From NCBI GenBank assembly GCA_963535465.1, contig CAUSWF010000006.1:1-64000 (forward strand): DNA of 64,000 nt, read 5' to 3'. Below the pieces are notes generated by a model, which worked only from the letters and a program-made list of their open reading frames with translations, was not told the origin of the DNA and ran no database searches. A program made the position numbers and the translations under genes. Shown here piece by piece: positions 44,318-52,651 of this stretch. Each line of letters opens with the position of its first letter. Within the stretch, counting starts at the first letter, position 1. The DNA is from CAUSWF01 sp963535465 (GTDB taxonomy: Bacteria > Bacillota_I > Bacilli_A > RF39 > UBA660).

Positions 44318-45615
44318 TAACAATTACCTCTAGGGAATGTATCATCACTTGGAAAAATAAAATCTGATGGATAAAAATTATTAAATATTTCTATATCTTC
44401 TTTTATTACAAATTCTATTGCATCTCTTTCTAATGCTTTATCAATTGTGATGTCATAACCTCCCTCAACTTCCTTTTCTAATTTTGTTGTATTTGATACT
44501 TGTAGAGTTAGTCCATCTAAATCTTGAGTTATTCTTGTTATTTTTTTAGAGTTTTCTTCCTCTTTTTCTACAAGACTTTCTATTTTTTGGTTAGCCTTAT
44601 CTATTTTTATTTCAGTCCTTGTTAATAGTTCTTTTGGAGTTGCTTTTTTATAATCTGTTTCTGTTTTTGTTTTTTTACTACACTTAATTGTTGTTACTCT
44701 AGTCTTAAAGTTATGATTAACTTCCATAGCAATTACGTTAAAATCTCTTACTTTTAAATTATCACCAACTTCTATAAAAGGAGACAAGTCAATTTCTATT
44801 TCACATGGTTTATAACTAATCCCTAAAAGTTCCTTTAATAATCCCTTTGAAAAATTGCCTCTATCATTATCTACTAATTGATTGCCTATTATTTTAAACT
44901 CATTTAAACCATTCTTTTTTATATCTTCTATATCACTTGAGTAAACGTCATCAGTTGTTTTACCATCTCCTAAATCTATTCTCGATAGTACAACAGAGTT
45001 GATACTTTTAACTTCATCATCATCATCATTTAACTCATATAATTCACTATCGGTTAACACTAGATTATTTTCTTTATTTACTTTTTTTATTGTATTAGTT
45101 AAAGAATCATAATTTCCCCCTAGAGCCATGGCTAATTCTTTTATAAAATCTCTTCTTGTTTCATATTTAGCGTCGCTAGTTAATAGATTTTTATTAGAAA
45201 AATCTTCATAAAAAATAGTATTATCTATTGAAGTTATTTTATTGCTTCTAATAATACCTAACTTTGTATTTAGTAAATAATCTCTACTTACTGCTATAAT
45301 TTTTATTTCGTCATTTTTCCTGTCTTGTTTTGTTGCACTCTTAACAAAAAAAATGCCTAAAACTTCTTCACCTAATTCACTTTCATAACCTATTGTTATA
45401 TTTTTTTCAGTTAAATCATATTTATCTGCATTTAATAAAATTATTGATATTTCCATATATCTTATATTGCCAATTATTGCTTCCCCTAATATATCATTTG
45501 TTTCAAATTCTATAATATCTTCTTTTATTTTTTCATTTTTATACATTATAAAAGGAGAAAAATTAACTTCTCCTCTTTTCCATTTATTTATATTAGCCTT
45601 TGATATATTTTTCAT
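44317..45615 (-). CDS. Prophage tail tip protein (Tal-like)
   Basis: 432 residues. N-terminal half has tail-hub-like beta domains (EFETNDILGEAIIGNIRYMEIS, FFVKSATKQDRKNDEIKI); the C-terminal part carries a coiled coil (RTEIKIDKANQKIESLVEK) and the short repeat FYPSDFIFPSDDTFPRG. Similar to siphophage tail-associated proteins that make the hub and attach the fibres. It lies between the distal tail gene and the fibre, and starts in an ATGA overlap. Confidence 0.6.
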   Translation of the reverse strand: MKNISKANINKWKRGEVNFSPFIMYKNEKIKEDIIEFETNDILGEAIIGNIRYMEISIILLNADKYDLTEKNITIGYESELGEEVLGIFFVKSATKQDRKNDEIKIIAVSRDYLLNTKLGIIRSNKITSIDNTIFYEDFSNKNLLTSDAKYETRRDFIKELAMALGGNYDSLTNTIKKVNKENNLVLTDSELYELNDDDDEVKSINSVVLSRIDLGDGKTTDDVYSSDIEDIKKNGLNEFKIIGNQLVDNDRGNFSKGLLKELLGISYKPCEIEIDLSPFIEVGDNLKVRDFNVIAMEVNHNFKTRVTTIKCSKKTKTETDYKKATPKELLTRTEIKIDKANQKIESLVEKEEENSKKITRITQDLDGLTLQVSNTTKLEKEVEGGYDITIDKALERDAIEFVIKEDIEIFNNFYPSDFIFPSDDTFPRGNC

Positions 45616-45974
45616 AATTCAATCAACCCTATCTCAAGACTTTTATAATATATTCTATCGCCAATAAACTCTATTTCTATTTCAGGAACCGTTGCGTAAC
45701 AATTAATGATAGTATTTTTTCGTGTCTTTGGATTATAAATTGTCGCAGTAAAAGTGTCTTGGCATATTTTATTCAATATAGGGGCAACAATCTCTTCCGC
45801 TAAATCATCTACAGTAGATGTTTTAATTTTTAATTTATTAGTAATTACTTTTCTTTTAAAATCACCTAAAACATTTCTTTTAGAATTCTCACTATCAATT
45901 TTTTGATATTCAATTTTATAATTTTTTAATAATTCTTTTGGAACTTCAAGGTCTTCAATTTTAATCAATATCAT
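45612..45974 (-). CDS. Distal tail-like structural protein (DUF6711-like)
   Basis: 120 residues with beta strands (IKIEDLEVPKELLKNYKIEY, TATIYNPKTRKNTIINCYA, PEIEIEFIGDRIYYKSLE). It matches the shape of short phage proteins (DUF6711 type) located between tape measure and tail-tip genes. Those likely act as tail-tip adaptors. Family assignment is from memory. Confidence 0.5.
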   Translation of the reverse strand: MILIKIEDLEVPKELLKNYKIEYQKIDSENSKRNVLGDFKRKVITNKLKIKTSTVDDLAEEIVAPILNKICQDTFTATIYNPKTRKNTIINCYATVPEIEIEFIGDRIYYKSLEIGLIEL

Positions 45975-47994
45975 ACGCTTCCTCCGTTCTTTTTATTAAA
46001 TCTATTATTTTTTTACCTGTTCTTATTCCGCCTGCTAATATGTCTATTTCAATATATCTTGTACCTGTTCCTCTTTCTCCTATCGCATTTGATACTGCAC
46101 TTGCTATGTCTTGTTTCATTTCGGCAAATTGTGGCGAATTTCCAAGTGGAACAACCGCTTCACTATATCTACCTTCCCCAATTTCAGCAATTGTTAATGA
46201 ATTGACAACTCCACCTCTCGCAAGTTGTGGTACTCTAGGAATTGTCGGAATATTTAATGACTTACCTCCAAATAATTTTGGAAAAGCATTAGCACCCTTA
46301 ATCATCCAATTAATAGAATCTATTACCAAATTAAGAGGAAGTCTAACTACATTAACAATTCCTTTAAATATACTTCCGAATGCTTGAACTATTCCTGACC
46401 ATGCTTTTTTCCAATTACCTGTAAATACTCCCGTTATAAATGTTATTATTCCATTGAAATAGCCTTTAATATTTTCAGTTATCGCAGATATTGTTCCTTT
46501 AATTTCATTAAATATTGATTTAATGGCTTCCCATATTTGCCCTCTAAATCTATAAATCAAAGCAATTATTACTCCTATTGCAATAGCAATTAATGTTGGA
46601 ACAATCAATGCAGTTGCACCTATTAAAGCAAGTCCTCCTACAATTAAAGCAGCACCTATTGCAATAGCAATTAATCCTTTTAAAATATTCCCATCTATTA
46701 ATTGCTTAAATCCATAGACAAGTAAGCCTACACCTGCTGATATGAGCACTATTGCTCCTAAGATTTTTAGCATTGCTAATTTTATTGATGACAAGCCACC
46801 TATGATTTCTCCTATTTTGAATGCAGCAATCCCTAGCTTTAATAAAACTAATGCACCAACTACCCCTAAAATAAGAGGCTTATATTCTGCTAAAAACTTT
46901 TTAACATTTTCCATAGGCACTAATAATTTTTTTAATTTTGAATTAGCTTCGTCTATTATAGATGTATCAGTTTTGCTTGTATCAATTCCATTTGTTTCAC
47001 CATCAGAACCACCTGAATCATCTTCTGTTTTTATTTGCGTTATTTCATCAAATCCTGCAAGTCCACCAAGTTCATTTTTCAAGCCCTTAACCGCTTTTCT
47101 ATTGTTGTTTATTCCTTTCTTTTGCTGATTTAATGCTTTTATTGTTCTTGTTATTCCAAGATGTGTTCCAAACATTACATTAATAAATAAATTAAAATAA
47201 TTTATTGCCATAACTATGTATGGAATTAAAGAAACAACAGTACTTGCTAATGCACTAATTATTGGCAAAAGTGCTTGTCCTATCGCACTTCTCATTGCTG
47301 AAAACGAATTATTTAACTTTTCATTTTCTTGTATTTGACTACTAGCGCAACTCCTTAAAAATGAAAACGCAGTTCTTACTCCTATTAATGCTAGTGTATA
47401 TTTAGCAATTGTTCCTACAGCACTTTTAGAATTTTTCGCCATATCTTTAAAAAAAACATTTCCTTTTTTACCTGAGTTTTCAGTCTCTCCACCTAACTCA
47501 GCACTTCTATTTTTCATGGCTGATATTTCAATTTTTAATGAGATAATCTTGCTCTTTAATTCATCAATCGATTTTGTAGTTGTCTCAATTTTTTCTCTAT
47601 TCATGATAGAACCATCGCTTACTAATTTAGAACGTTCAGCTTCTAATTCTTTTAGTCTTGATGTTAACTTGTTTACTTCAATTTCTGCGTTTGATGTTTC
47701 TCGTGCTAAATCATCTATATTAAATCCTGAATAATCTAAATTAAGTCCATCTTCATTACCTAAAGAATTAAGTTTTGACATAATTTCTTCTAGAGAAACA
47801 TTCATGCTTTTAGAAATATTTAACATTTCTTTTTGCATGTTTTTACTTAAATCACTAAAATTGATATTTTTTAAACTATTAAAAGATTCTTTCATGCTTG
47901 CAATTGTTGATTTTGCATATACTTGCATAGAATGAATAGTAGCAATTAAGTTACTAATGTTCGCAGTAAATCTCATTTGTATTTCATGTTTCAT
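45961..47994 (-). CDS. Tail tape measure protein
   Basis: 677 residues. Helical N-terminal half with coiled coil (NAEIEVNKLTSRLKELEAER), then a long hydrophobic central region (ILGAIVLISAGVGLLVYG, IAIGAALIVGGLALIGATAL, VPTLIAIAIGVIIALIY) and a C-terminal segment with PRVPQLARGGVVNSLTIAEIG. Such architecture defines the tape measure, which sets tail length and spans the host membrane at injection. GGAGGTAGAAA precedes the ATG; the start overlaps the end of the frameshifted chaperone. Confidence 0.9.
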   Translation of the reverse strand: MKHEIQMRFTANISNLIATIHSMQVYAKSTIASMKESFNSLKNINFSDLSKNMQKEMLNISKSMNVSLEEIMSKLNSLGNEDGLNLDYSGFNIDDLARETSNAEIEVNKLTSRLKELEAERSKLVSDGSIMNREKIETTTKSIDELKSKIISLKIEISAMKNRSAELGGETENSGKKGNVFFKDMAKNSKSAVGTIAKYTLALIGVRTAFSFLRSCASSQIQENEKLNNSFSAMRSAIGQALLPIISALASTVVSLIPYIVMAINYFNLFINVMFGTHLGITRTIKALNQQKKGINNNRKAVKGLKNELGGLAGFDEITQIKTEDDSGGSDGETNGIDTSKTDTSIIDEANSKLKKLLVPMENVKKFLAEYKPLILGVVGALVLLKLGIAAFKIGEIIGGLSSIKLAMLKILGAIVLISAGVGLLVYGFKQLIDGNILKGLIAIAIGAALIVGGLALIGATALIVPTLIAIAIGVIIALIYRFRGQIWEAIKSIFNEIKGTISAITENIKGYFNGIITFITGVFTGNWKKAWSGIVQAFGSIFKGIVNVVRLPLNLVIDSINWMIKGANAFPKLFGGKSLNIPTIPRVPQLARGGVVNSLTIAEIGEGRYSEAVVPLGNSPQFAEMKQDIASAVSNAIGERGTGTRYIEIDILAGGIRTGKKIIDLIKRTEEAYDID

Positions 47995-48645
47995 TTTCTA
48001 CCTCCTTTCGTCTTTCTAGAGTCTTGAGTTTTTGACTCATTTTCCTAGCAAAACTTATTTTTCTTTCAGTATCTTCTCTAGATACTTTTCTATCTTCTAG
48101 TTTTTCTAAATAATACGATAAACTCTTAGGTTTTTGATTCCAAACAAAAGACGAAATATAATAAGCATTTGTAATAATATCTTTTATCTTATTTTTATAT
48201 GCTTTTGCTCTGCCTTTTATGTACAAATTGAATTCCCATAATTCCATATCGTATATTTCTTTTGGTGTTAACCCCTCGCTTGCACCTAGAGTAATTATTT
48301 GATTAAGCCAATCTTCTTCATTCTCTCGTAATTCTCTAGGCTCTTTGCGTTTTTTTCTTCAATTTCTTCCTTTGATAATCCATGATATTGAATTTGCATA
48401 ATAAAATCTTGTAATTTTTCTAATAAATCATTAAAGCCTAGATTTTCATATATTGCAGTTTCAATCTCTGCTCTATCATCTTCTTTAGAACCACATAGAA
48501 GAAGTTTTATTTGCTCTTCTAATTCCATGTTTCCAAGATTTTCTATAATTTTTGTAAAGGGCTTTTTAAATGTACCCTGCATTTTTTTAACAACAAATAA
48601 ATTTGTTTTAAGTTCATAATTTTTATTTCCTATTTTAATTTCCAT
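47984..48645 (-). CDS. Tail assembly chaperone GT, made by -1 frameshift
   Basis: About 220 residues predicted: the first 99 codons of the G protein, then -1 shift at A AAA AAC (48355-48349), and 121 codons in the new frame. The bridge reads RKEPRELRENEED then WLNQIITLGASEG, LTPKEIYD and MELWEFNLYIKG, with no stop before TAA/TGA at 47984. The LTPKEI-x-MELWEFNLYI text is typical of gpT-like tail chaperone domains. The internal ATG at 48247 has no ribosome-binding site, so T is only reached by the shift. Long-form chaperones recruit the tape measure to the tail tube subunits. Confidence 0.82.
48295..48645 (-). CDS. Tail assembly chaperone, short form (gpG-like)
   Basis: 116 residues: MEIKIGNKNYELKTNLFVVKK and a helical body with LLCGSKEDDRAEIETAIYENLGFNDLLEKL, the fold of XkdN/gpG tail chaperones. 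ATG 48645 is preceded by GAAAGGA; an in-frame ATG at 48690 has no site. It is made from the unshifted frame and should be in excess over GT. Confidence 0.8.
   Translation of the reverse strand: MEIKIGNKNYELKTNLFVVKKMQGTFKKPFTKIIENLGNMELEEQIKLLLCGSKEDDRAEIETAIYENLGFNDLLEKLQDFIMQIQYHGLSKEEIEEKNAKSLENYERMKKIGLIK
48349..48355 (-). other. Slippery heptamer for programmed -1 frameshift
   Basis: A AAA AAC in frame (codons GAA AAA AAC), a canonical X XXY YYZ site, in the chaperone gene between the major tail gene and the tape measure gene, exactly where phages carry this signal. The shifted frame stays open for 121 codons. Confidence 0.85.
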
Positions 48646-48661
48646 ATTATTTCCTTTCTTA

Positions 48662-48694
48662 TAAAAAAATAAAGGGATGCTTTTAGGCATCCCT
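48662..48694 (-). terminator. Terminator after the major tail gene
   Basis: Minus strand AGGGATGC-CTAAAA-GCATCCCT stem followed by TTATTTTTTT. Set between the tail tube and chaperone genes, it would reduce expression of the downstream genes while keeping tube subunits high. Confidence 0.88.
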
Positions 48695-48700
48695 ATATGA

Positions 48701-49090
48701 TTATCTTTCAGGGATTGTTAAAGTTACGCCTTTATTGCCTGCAACTTTAATATCTATATTGTATTCTCCCTCTGCTGAGTTATCGATTGTTAAACTTTCG
48801 ATAAAACATTTCCCTTTAAAATATGTTGTAGCATCTAAATATAAACTTAACTCTACTTCTGTGCCTGCTTCAAAAGCAGTCATTATATCTTTTTGATTAG
48901 AGTCTTTCTCAAAGTCAACTTGACCTTTGCAACTTGCACTCCAGTCTTTTACTCCGACTCTCTTTTCTTTATATCCGTCACCACCAAAAAATGAGCCGTC
49001 TTTAATTTCTCTGCTTTGTTCTAAAGACCACTCACTCATATGTGCTATAACTTTATCTGCAACTTTTATACTTCCCGGTAATCCGTACAT
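48701..49090 (-). CDS. Major tail tube protein
   Basis: 129 residues, XkdM/phi13-type tail tube: MYGLPGSIKVADKVIAHMSEW, an insertion with EIKDGSFFGGDGYKEKRVGV and KDWSASCKGQVDFEKDS, then ELSLYLDATTYFKGKCFIE. AGGAGGTAAAAT precedes the ATG. It is followed by a terminator, which fits a highly made structural protein. Confidence 0.8.
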   Translation of the reverse strand: MYGLPGSIKVADKVIAHMSEWSLEQSREIKDGSFFGGDGYKEKRVGVKDWSASCKGQVDFEKDSNQKDIMTAFEAGTEVELSLYLDATTYFKGKCFIESLTIDNSAEGEYNIDIKVAGNKGVTLTIPER

Positions 49091-49093
49091 ATT

Positions 49094-49441
49094 TTACCTC
49101 CTATCTATCTCTAATATGTATCTTTCTATCTCTGAGGGGTCTTCAAAATCGTAACCGTTTATTATGTAATAATTGTTAAGCAAAAAAATCTCTTTTGTTG
49201 CTTTTACCACTTTTGATAATTCACTACCATTGTTTGCCCATATATCCACTTGAAAACTAACTTTCTCCTCATTTTCTTTATTAAAAAAAGACTTTACAAA
49301 GTCTTTTGTTTGAAAATAGGTAATTGCTGGTAATTTAGCAAATGTTTTAGGTTTTCTATGATATTTCGATATTTCTAATCCCTCAACGTTAATATTTTTT
49401 ATTATTTTTGATATTTCTATTTTTTGGTTTGTAATTTTCAC
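49094..49441 (-). CDS. Tail terminator/completion-like protein
   Basis: 115 residues with a ferredoxin-like pattern (LPAITYFQTKDFVKSFF, KVSFQVDIWANNGSELSKVV) as in gpU or DUF3168-type tail terminators. Located after the HK97 gp10-like gene, where the tail terminator normally is. No catalytic motif. Confidence 0.55.
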   Translation of the reverse strand: MKITNQKIEISKIIKNINVEGLEISKYHRKPKTFAKLPAITYFQTKDFVKSFFNKENEEKVSFQVDIWANNGSELSKVVKATKEIFLLNNYYIINGYDFEDPSEIERYILEIDRR

Positions 49442-49881
49442 TTACTCACCTCACTTACTATGTCTTTCATCTTTTTATAAAATATAGGTTTTACTTTTTC
49501 AAAAGTAGGTCGAATATATGGCTGCGCTTTCATTCCTTTTGTTGTATGCCAATTACCCTTGCTGTCTTTATATTTCCACATTTCTTTTTGAGTATGTGGT
49601 ACAGAATCATCGCCAAGTGAACCTGTTCCATATTCCACATATAAACAATGGTCTGCTTTTGTTTCAACAACTCCGACTATTTTTTCCTTTTCGCAGATAA
49701 CTTCATCATGAATACTTTTTCTTAATGAGCCAGTATCAACAGGAGTTTTTGCTTTTGCCATTGATGAAACGTCTCCAACAAAATCAATCATAGTTTGTTT
49801 TATTTCGTCATAAAGTTCACCTTTTAATTGTTTAATAAAAGCATTCATTCCTTTGAAATTAAATTCACAATTAAGTTCCAT
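49438..49881 (-). CDS. HK97 gp10-like head-tail protein
   Basis: 147 residues: MNAFIKQLKGELYDEIKQTM, then AKTPVDTGSLRKSIHDEVI and CLYVEYGTGS, SMKAQPYIRPTFEKVKP type end. The 'TPVDTGxLRxSI' motif with a C-terminal 'PYIRPTFE' are diagnostic of the HK97 gp10 family of head-tail joining proteins. ATGA-like overlaps with both neighbours. Confidence 0.85.
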   Translation of the reverse strand: MELNCEFNFKGMNAFIKQLKGELYDEIKQTMIDFVGDVSSMAKAKTPVDTGSLRKSIHDEVICEKEKIVGVVETKADHCLYVEYGTGSLGDDSVPHTQKEMWKYKDSKGNWHTTKGMKAQPYIRPTFEKVKPIFYKKMKDIVSEVSK

Positions 49882-50203
49882 TTAAAAATACCTTTGTATG
49901 ACTGTCATTTTTAATGATACCAACAACTTTATATTCTTTATCTTCATATATAGCAAAATCATATTCTTTAGCCTTTGTATCACTGCAAGTAATATACATT
50001 TTTGCGTCTAGCGTTATTCCGAAATCTTTTAAATTAGCCTCTTTAGAAGTTATGTGAGCATTACCCGTTAAAGTTTCTTTTAATTTACCTTTTTTTATAG
50101 AAACATTTAATTCTTCGTCTACATCTTCTATAGGCGAATAAATCAAAACTTTCTTATCATACATCATACTCATATATTTTTGATAATTACTTGGTAATTT
50201 CAT
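49871..50203 (-). CDS. Head closure-type protein
   Basis: 110 residues, beta-rich (KKVLIYSPIEDVDEELNVSI, AKMYITCSDTKAKEYDFAIY). The length and position between connector and gp10-like genes match head closure proteins such as SPP1 gp16. Sequence itself is not specific. Confidence 0.55.
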   Translation of the reverse strand: MKLPSNYQKYMSMMYDKKVLIYSPIEDVDEELNVSIKKGKLKETLTGNAHITSKEANLKDFGITLDAKMYITCSDTKAKEYDFAIYEDKEYKVVGIIKNDSHTKVFLNGT

Positions 50204-50561
50204 CTTCCTTAAATACCTTTGCTAATTTATAATTGTCTAATATAGGTCGTATACCTTCTAATATGTCTAATTCGCTTTTATTTATTTGTCTACTATCTGC
50301 TTTTGATTTAAAACTAATTGATTGACCGTTATCACTAACAGTTGCTATTTCACCGTTTTCAGACGTTTCTAGCGACTTTCTATCATTTTCTAGTGAGACG
50401 ATTGCTCTTGCTATAATTCTTTCTAATTCGATAGGTATAGAGTTCCTGCGAGTGTACGCAAGAACTCTATCTATCATTTCTCCTACTTTAAAGTCTATAT
50501 CTTCTATATTTTTATTAAGTTGTAAAACATATTTCTTTATTTTTTCTATGGTTTCTTCCAT
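50187..50561 (-). CDS. Head-tail connector-like protein
   Basis: 124 residues, mainly helical in the first half (EKIKKYVLQLNKNIEDIDFK, IDRVLAYTRRNSIPIELERI), as in gp6/gp15-type adaptor proteins that sit under the portal. It overlaps the next gene by 17 bp. Confidence 0.6.
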   Translation of the reverse strand: MEETIEKIKKYVLQLNKNIEDIDFKVGEMIDRVLAYTRRNSIPIELERIIARAIVSLENDRKSLETSENGEIATVSDNGQSISFKSKADSRQINKSELDILEGIRPILDNYKLAKVFKEDEITK

Positions 50562-50569
50562 AAATCCTC

Positions 50570-50740
50570 CTATTCTTGAGGTTTTTCTTTATTTTCTTCT
50601 ACTTTTTCAGTTTCCTTATTTTTCTTTTCTTTGCTTTTTTCTACTTTTTCGTAAATATCCGGAAATAATAAATATTGTTCTTTAACAAATTCATTATTTA
50701 CTTTTTCTGTTAATCCAGTATTTTTGTTTAAAAATATCAT
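50570..50740 (-). CDS. Small Lys/Glu-rich phage protein (56 aa)
   Basis: 56 residues, ATG 50740, TAG at 50570. MIFLNKNTGLTEKVNNEFV is followed by a KEQYLLFPDIYEKVEK segment and a highly charged tail (KKNKETEKVEENKEKPQE). Location just after the major capsid gene matches small Rho-N/HeH-like or capsid accessory proteins in such phages. The stop lies next to the ribosome-binding site of the connector gene. Confidence 0.6.
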   Translation of the reverse strand: MIFLNKNTGLTEKVNNEFVKEQYLLFPDIYEKVEKSKEKKNKETEKVEENKEKPQE

Positions 50741-50741
50741 A

Positions 50742-51575
50742 TTAAGCGCCTAATGTTGCTTTCTTAATTAAATCAGGTGCAACTGCTTTTGTTCCATAAT
50801 CGTAGAATAGTTCTAAAGCATAATCATTAGAAAGTCCAATTTTTTCTAAATCATAATTCCAAACGTTAACAGGTTGTGCAATTGCCCCATCTACCATAAT
50901 AATTGCATCAGCAGTTTGTCTATGATTAGATTCGATTTTAACTCCGTGAAATAGTTTTATTTCCTCTTCGGAACTGTCAACATTTGTGTTTTTAACAGTG
51001 TCAATATGATTTCTTAATTTTCCATAAAACGCAGGTTTTAATGTTAAAGTCATCATTTCTCTATCTACACCATCAACATATTCATTAGTTGTTACTTCTA
51101 AACTTTGAATTAATTGTTCTAACTTTTCTTCAATAGTAGTCTCAGTTAATACAACATCTGTTGCTTTTGAAGTTGCTTCGTCGAAGAAAGCCTTATCTAA
51201 AGTAACTATCATTTGATTCGAATGATTTCCTTTTCTTCTTTTTACTAAGTCTACAATACCTATTTTTTGTAAATCGCCTAAATTTATTTCTTCTACTATT
51301 TCTTTATGAGTATCTAAATTAACTGTAACTTTCCCTTTGTTGTTTAATTCTGTACCTTTCTTAGAACTTCTTGCTGTTCCATATTCTTTGGATATTGCAT
51401 TAATAAAACGAGAAATTGTTACACTTCCTGCTTTTATATCTCCGCTATAATTTTTATTTTTTATTTTTTCACTGATTGCACCTTTTTGTATACTTTCAAT
51501 TACTCCTCCCTTAATATCTAATAATTTATCTTTATCTGTATTAGATAAAATTGACAATGCGTCTGTATGATTCAT
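50742..51575 (-). CDS. Major capsid protein
   Basis: 277 residues, HK97-fold type. After MNHTDALSILSNTDKDKLLD come strands and loops such as VNLDTHKEIVEEINLGD and LGDLQKIGIVDLVKR, then VTLDKAFFDEATSKAT and the C-terminal PQPVNVWNYDLEK-like region (AQPVNVWNYDLEKIGLSND), ELFYDYGTKAV. Position between scaffold and connector genes also fits. The shell subunit of the head. Confidence 0.82.
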   Translation of the reverse strand: MNHTDALSILSNTDKDKLLDIKGGVIESIQKGAISEKIKNKNYSGDIKAGSVTISRFINAISKEYGTARSSKKGTELNNKGKVTVNLDTHKEIVEEINLGDLQKIGIVDLVKRRKGNHSNQMIVTLDKAFFDEATSKATDVVLTETTIEEKLEQLIQSLEVTTNEYVDGVDREMMTLTLKPAFYGKLRNHIDTVKNTNVDSSEEEIKLFHGVKIESNHRQTADAIIMVDGAIAQPVNVWNYDLEKIGLSNDYALELFYDYGTKAVAPDLIKKATLGA

Positions 51576-51591
51576 CTTTTATTCCTCCTCT

Positions 51592-52089
51592 TTAAAATTG
51601 TGATGAAATTGTGTTTTTAATTTCTTTTGTTTCTTTTTTTGGTGGATTTCCAGCTAAAGTCTGCTTCATTCTAATTTCTAGTTCTTCACTAAATCTAGTT
51701 TTTAATTCATTAATTCTAACTTTAATTTCTTCTGCAGTAGCATTTGTTCCCACCATAACTTCAGCAAAACTTAATGGTAGATTTTCTTTTTGCAACAATT
51801 CTTTAGTTTGATAAACAAGTTCTTTTTTATTTTGTTCTTGTTCTCTTACTTTTAGTTTGTTCTCTCTTTCTACCAATTTCTCTTCGGCTGATAGTTTTGC
51901 TAATCTTTCAGCCTCTTTCTTTTCTTCTTCTTTTTTAGAAGAATATTCTTTTTCCCAATTAGATTTAGCAGTTTCAAGTGATTTTGCTATTCTTCTATCA
52001 AACTCTGCTTGATACTCCTTATCTTTTAAGATTTCGTCAAAGGTAAGAATTTCGTCTCTATCTTCGACATTTTTTTCTTTGTCTTCCAT
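51592..52089 (-). CDS. Scaffolding protein (DUF4355-like)
   Basis: 165 residues, acidic N-terminus (MEDKEKNVEDRDEILTFDEI), then a long coiled coil rich in Glu/Lys (KKEEEKKEAERLAKLSAEEK) and ENLPLSFAEVMVGTNATAEE near the C-terminus. This is the DUF4355 layout of phage scaffolds, which guide capsid assembly. GGATAGGAGGAAAA precedes its start. Confidence 0.82.
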   Translation of the reverse strand: MEDKEKNVEDRDEILTFDEILKDKEYQAEFDRRIAKSLETAKSNWEKEYSSKKEEEKKEAERLAKLSAEEKLVERENKLKVREQEQNKKELVYQTKELLQKENLPLSFAEVMVGTNATAEEIKVRINELKTRFSEELEIRMKQTLAGNPPKKETKEIKNTISSQF

Positions 52090-52191
52090 TTTTCCTCCTA
52101 TCCAAGTTATTTAAGTTTCATTTTTAACCCATTCAATTAAGCCCAAGTCTCCTATTACACTTACCCAACTCATTTTTTATTTTTGAACGAC

Positions 52192-52215
52192 AAAAAAGCA
52201 CATATTACTATGTAC
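52192..52215 (-). terminator. Terminator at the end of the RNA element
   Basis: Minus strand GTACATA-GTAA-TATGTGC stem followed by TTTTTT. The end of the structured region. Confidence 0.75.
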
Positions 52216-52398
52216 TTCTAGTGCTATTAAGCACTGTGTAAATAATTAGCCAATACTATTTGTTTGGTATATCTCTAAGTCATTCGTCAAACTTTTTTCA
52301 CGTTTAAATCCTTACTTATTAATTGTTAACATTAAGAGAATTAGTTATTACGAATTAATAATACATACCAATTATCTACACACTACTTAATAGTAGTG
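52192..52398 (-). ncRNA. Structured intergenic RNA candidate in prophage
   Basis: The 336-bp gap between the scaffold gene and the small gene 52426-52650 has no good ORF but strong inverted-repeat structure. On the minus strand: hairpin CACTACT/AGTAGTG (52398-52381), a 12-bp helix with one G-U pair joining 52381-52370 to 52247-52236, inside it a 6-bp hairpin TTATTA-ATTCG-TAATAA, a GGTAT/ATACC pairing, then hairpin AGTGCT/AGCACT (52235-52220), and a terminator (52215-52192, T6). A terminator also lies just upstream (52424-52403). Such a bounded, nested structure suggests a ~200-nt RNA. A small transposon remnant (MITE) is the alternative. Confidence 0.6.
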
Positions 52399-52402
52399 CA
52401 TT

Positions 52403-52424
52403 AAAAAAGACACTATTTAGTGCC
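52403..52424 (-). terminator. Terminator behind 52426-52650
   Basis: Minus strand GGCACTA-AA-TAGTGTC stem with one G-U pair, followed by TTTTTT. Confidence 0.75.
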
Positions 52425-52425
52425 T

Positions 52426-52650
52426 TTAATCTATTATCATATCAGGTGGATTATCTATAAGTTTTCTATTTTTTAAAAACTCATACAATTCTTTGCTTCC
52501 GTTTTTTTTAAAAAACTCTAGATATATTTCTCTAATCTCTCCATCTTTGAACTCATAATCTTCTAGATAGTTTTTATTAATATATTCATCTAATTCTGAC
52601 AACAGACTTTGATATTCGTCATAATATTTACCTAACCATATTTTATCCAT
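52426..52650 (-). CDS. Small acidic phage protein
   Basis: 74 residues, helical and acidic (KYYDEYQSLLSELDEYINKN, YLEFFKKNGSKELYEFLKNR). It starts just after the minor head protein stop (1 bp away). No family recognised; it may be a partner or inhibitor of the C-terminal domain of that protein, given the position, but nothing shows this. Confidence 0.5.
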   Translation of the reverse strand: MDKIWLGKYYDEYQSLLSELDEYINKNYLEDYEFKDGEIREIYLEFFKKNGSKELYEFLKNRKLIDNPPDMIID

Positions 52651-52651
52651 A

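Noticed and set aside
52118..52180. 20-residue ORF MSWVSVIGDLGLIEWVKNET on the minus strand
   Set aside because: Only 20 codons and no ribosome-binding site in front of the ATG; it lies in the leader of the scaffold gene. Could be a peptide, but support is too thin.
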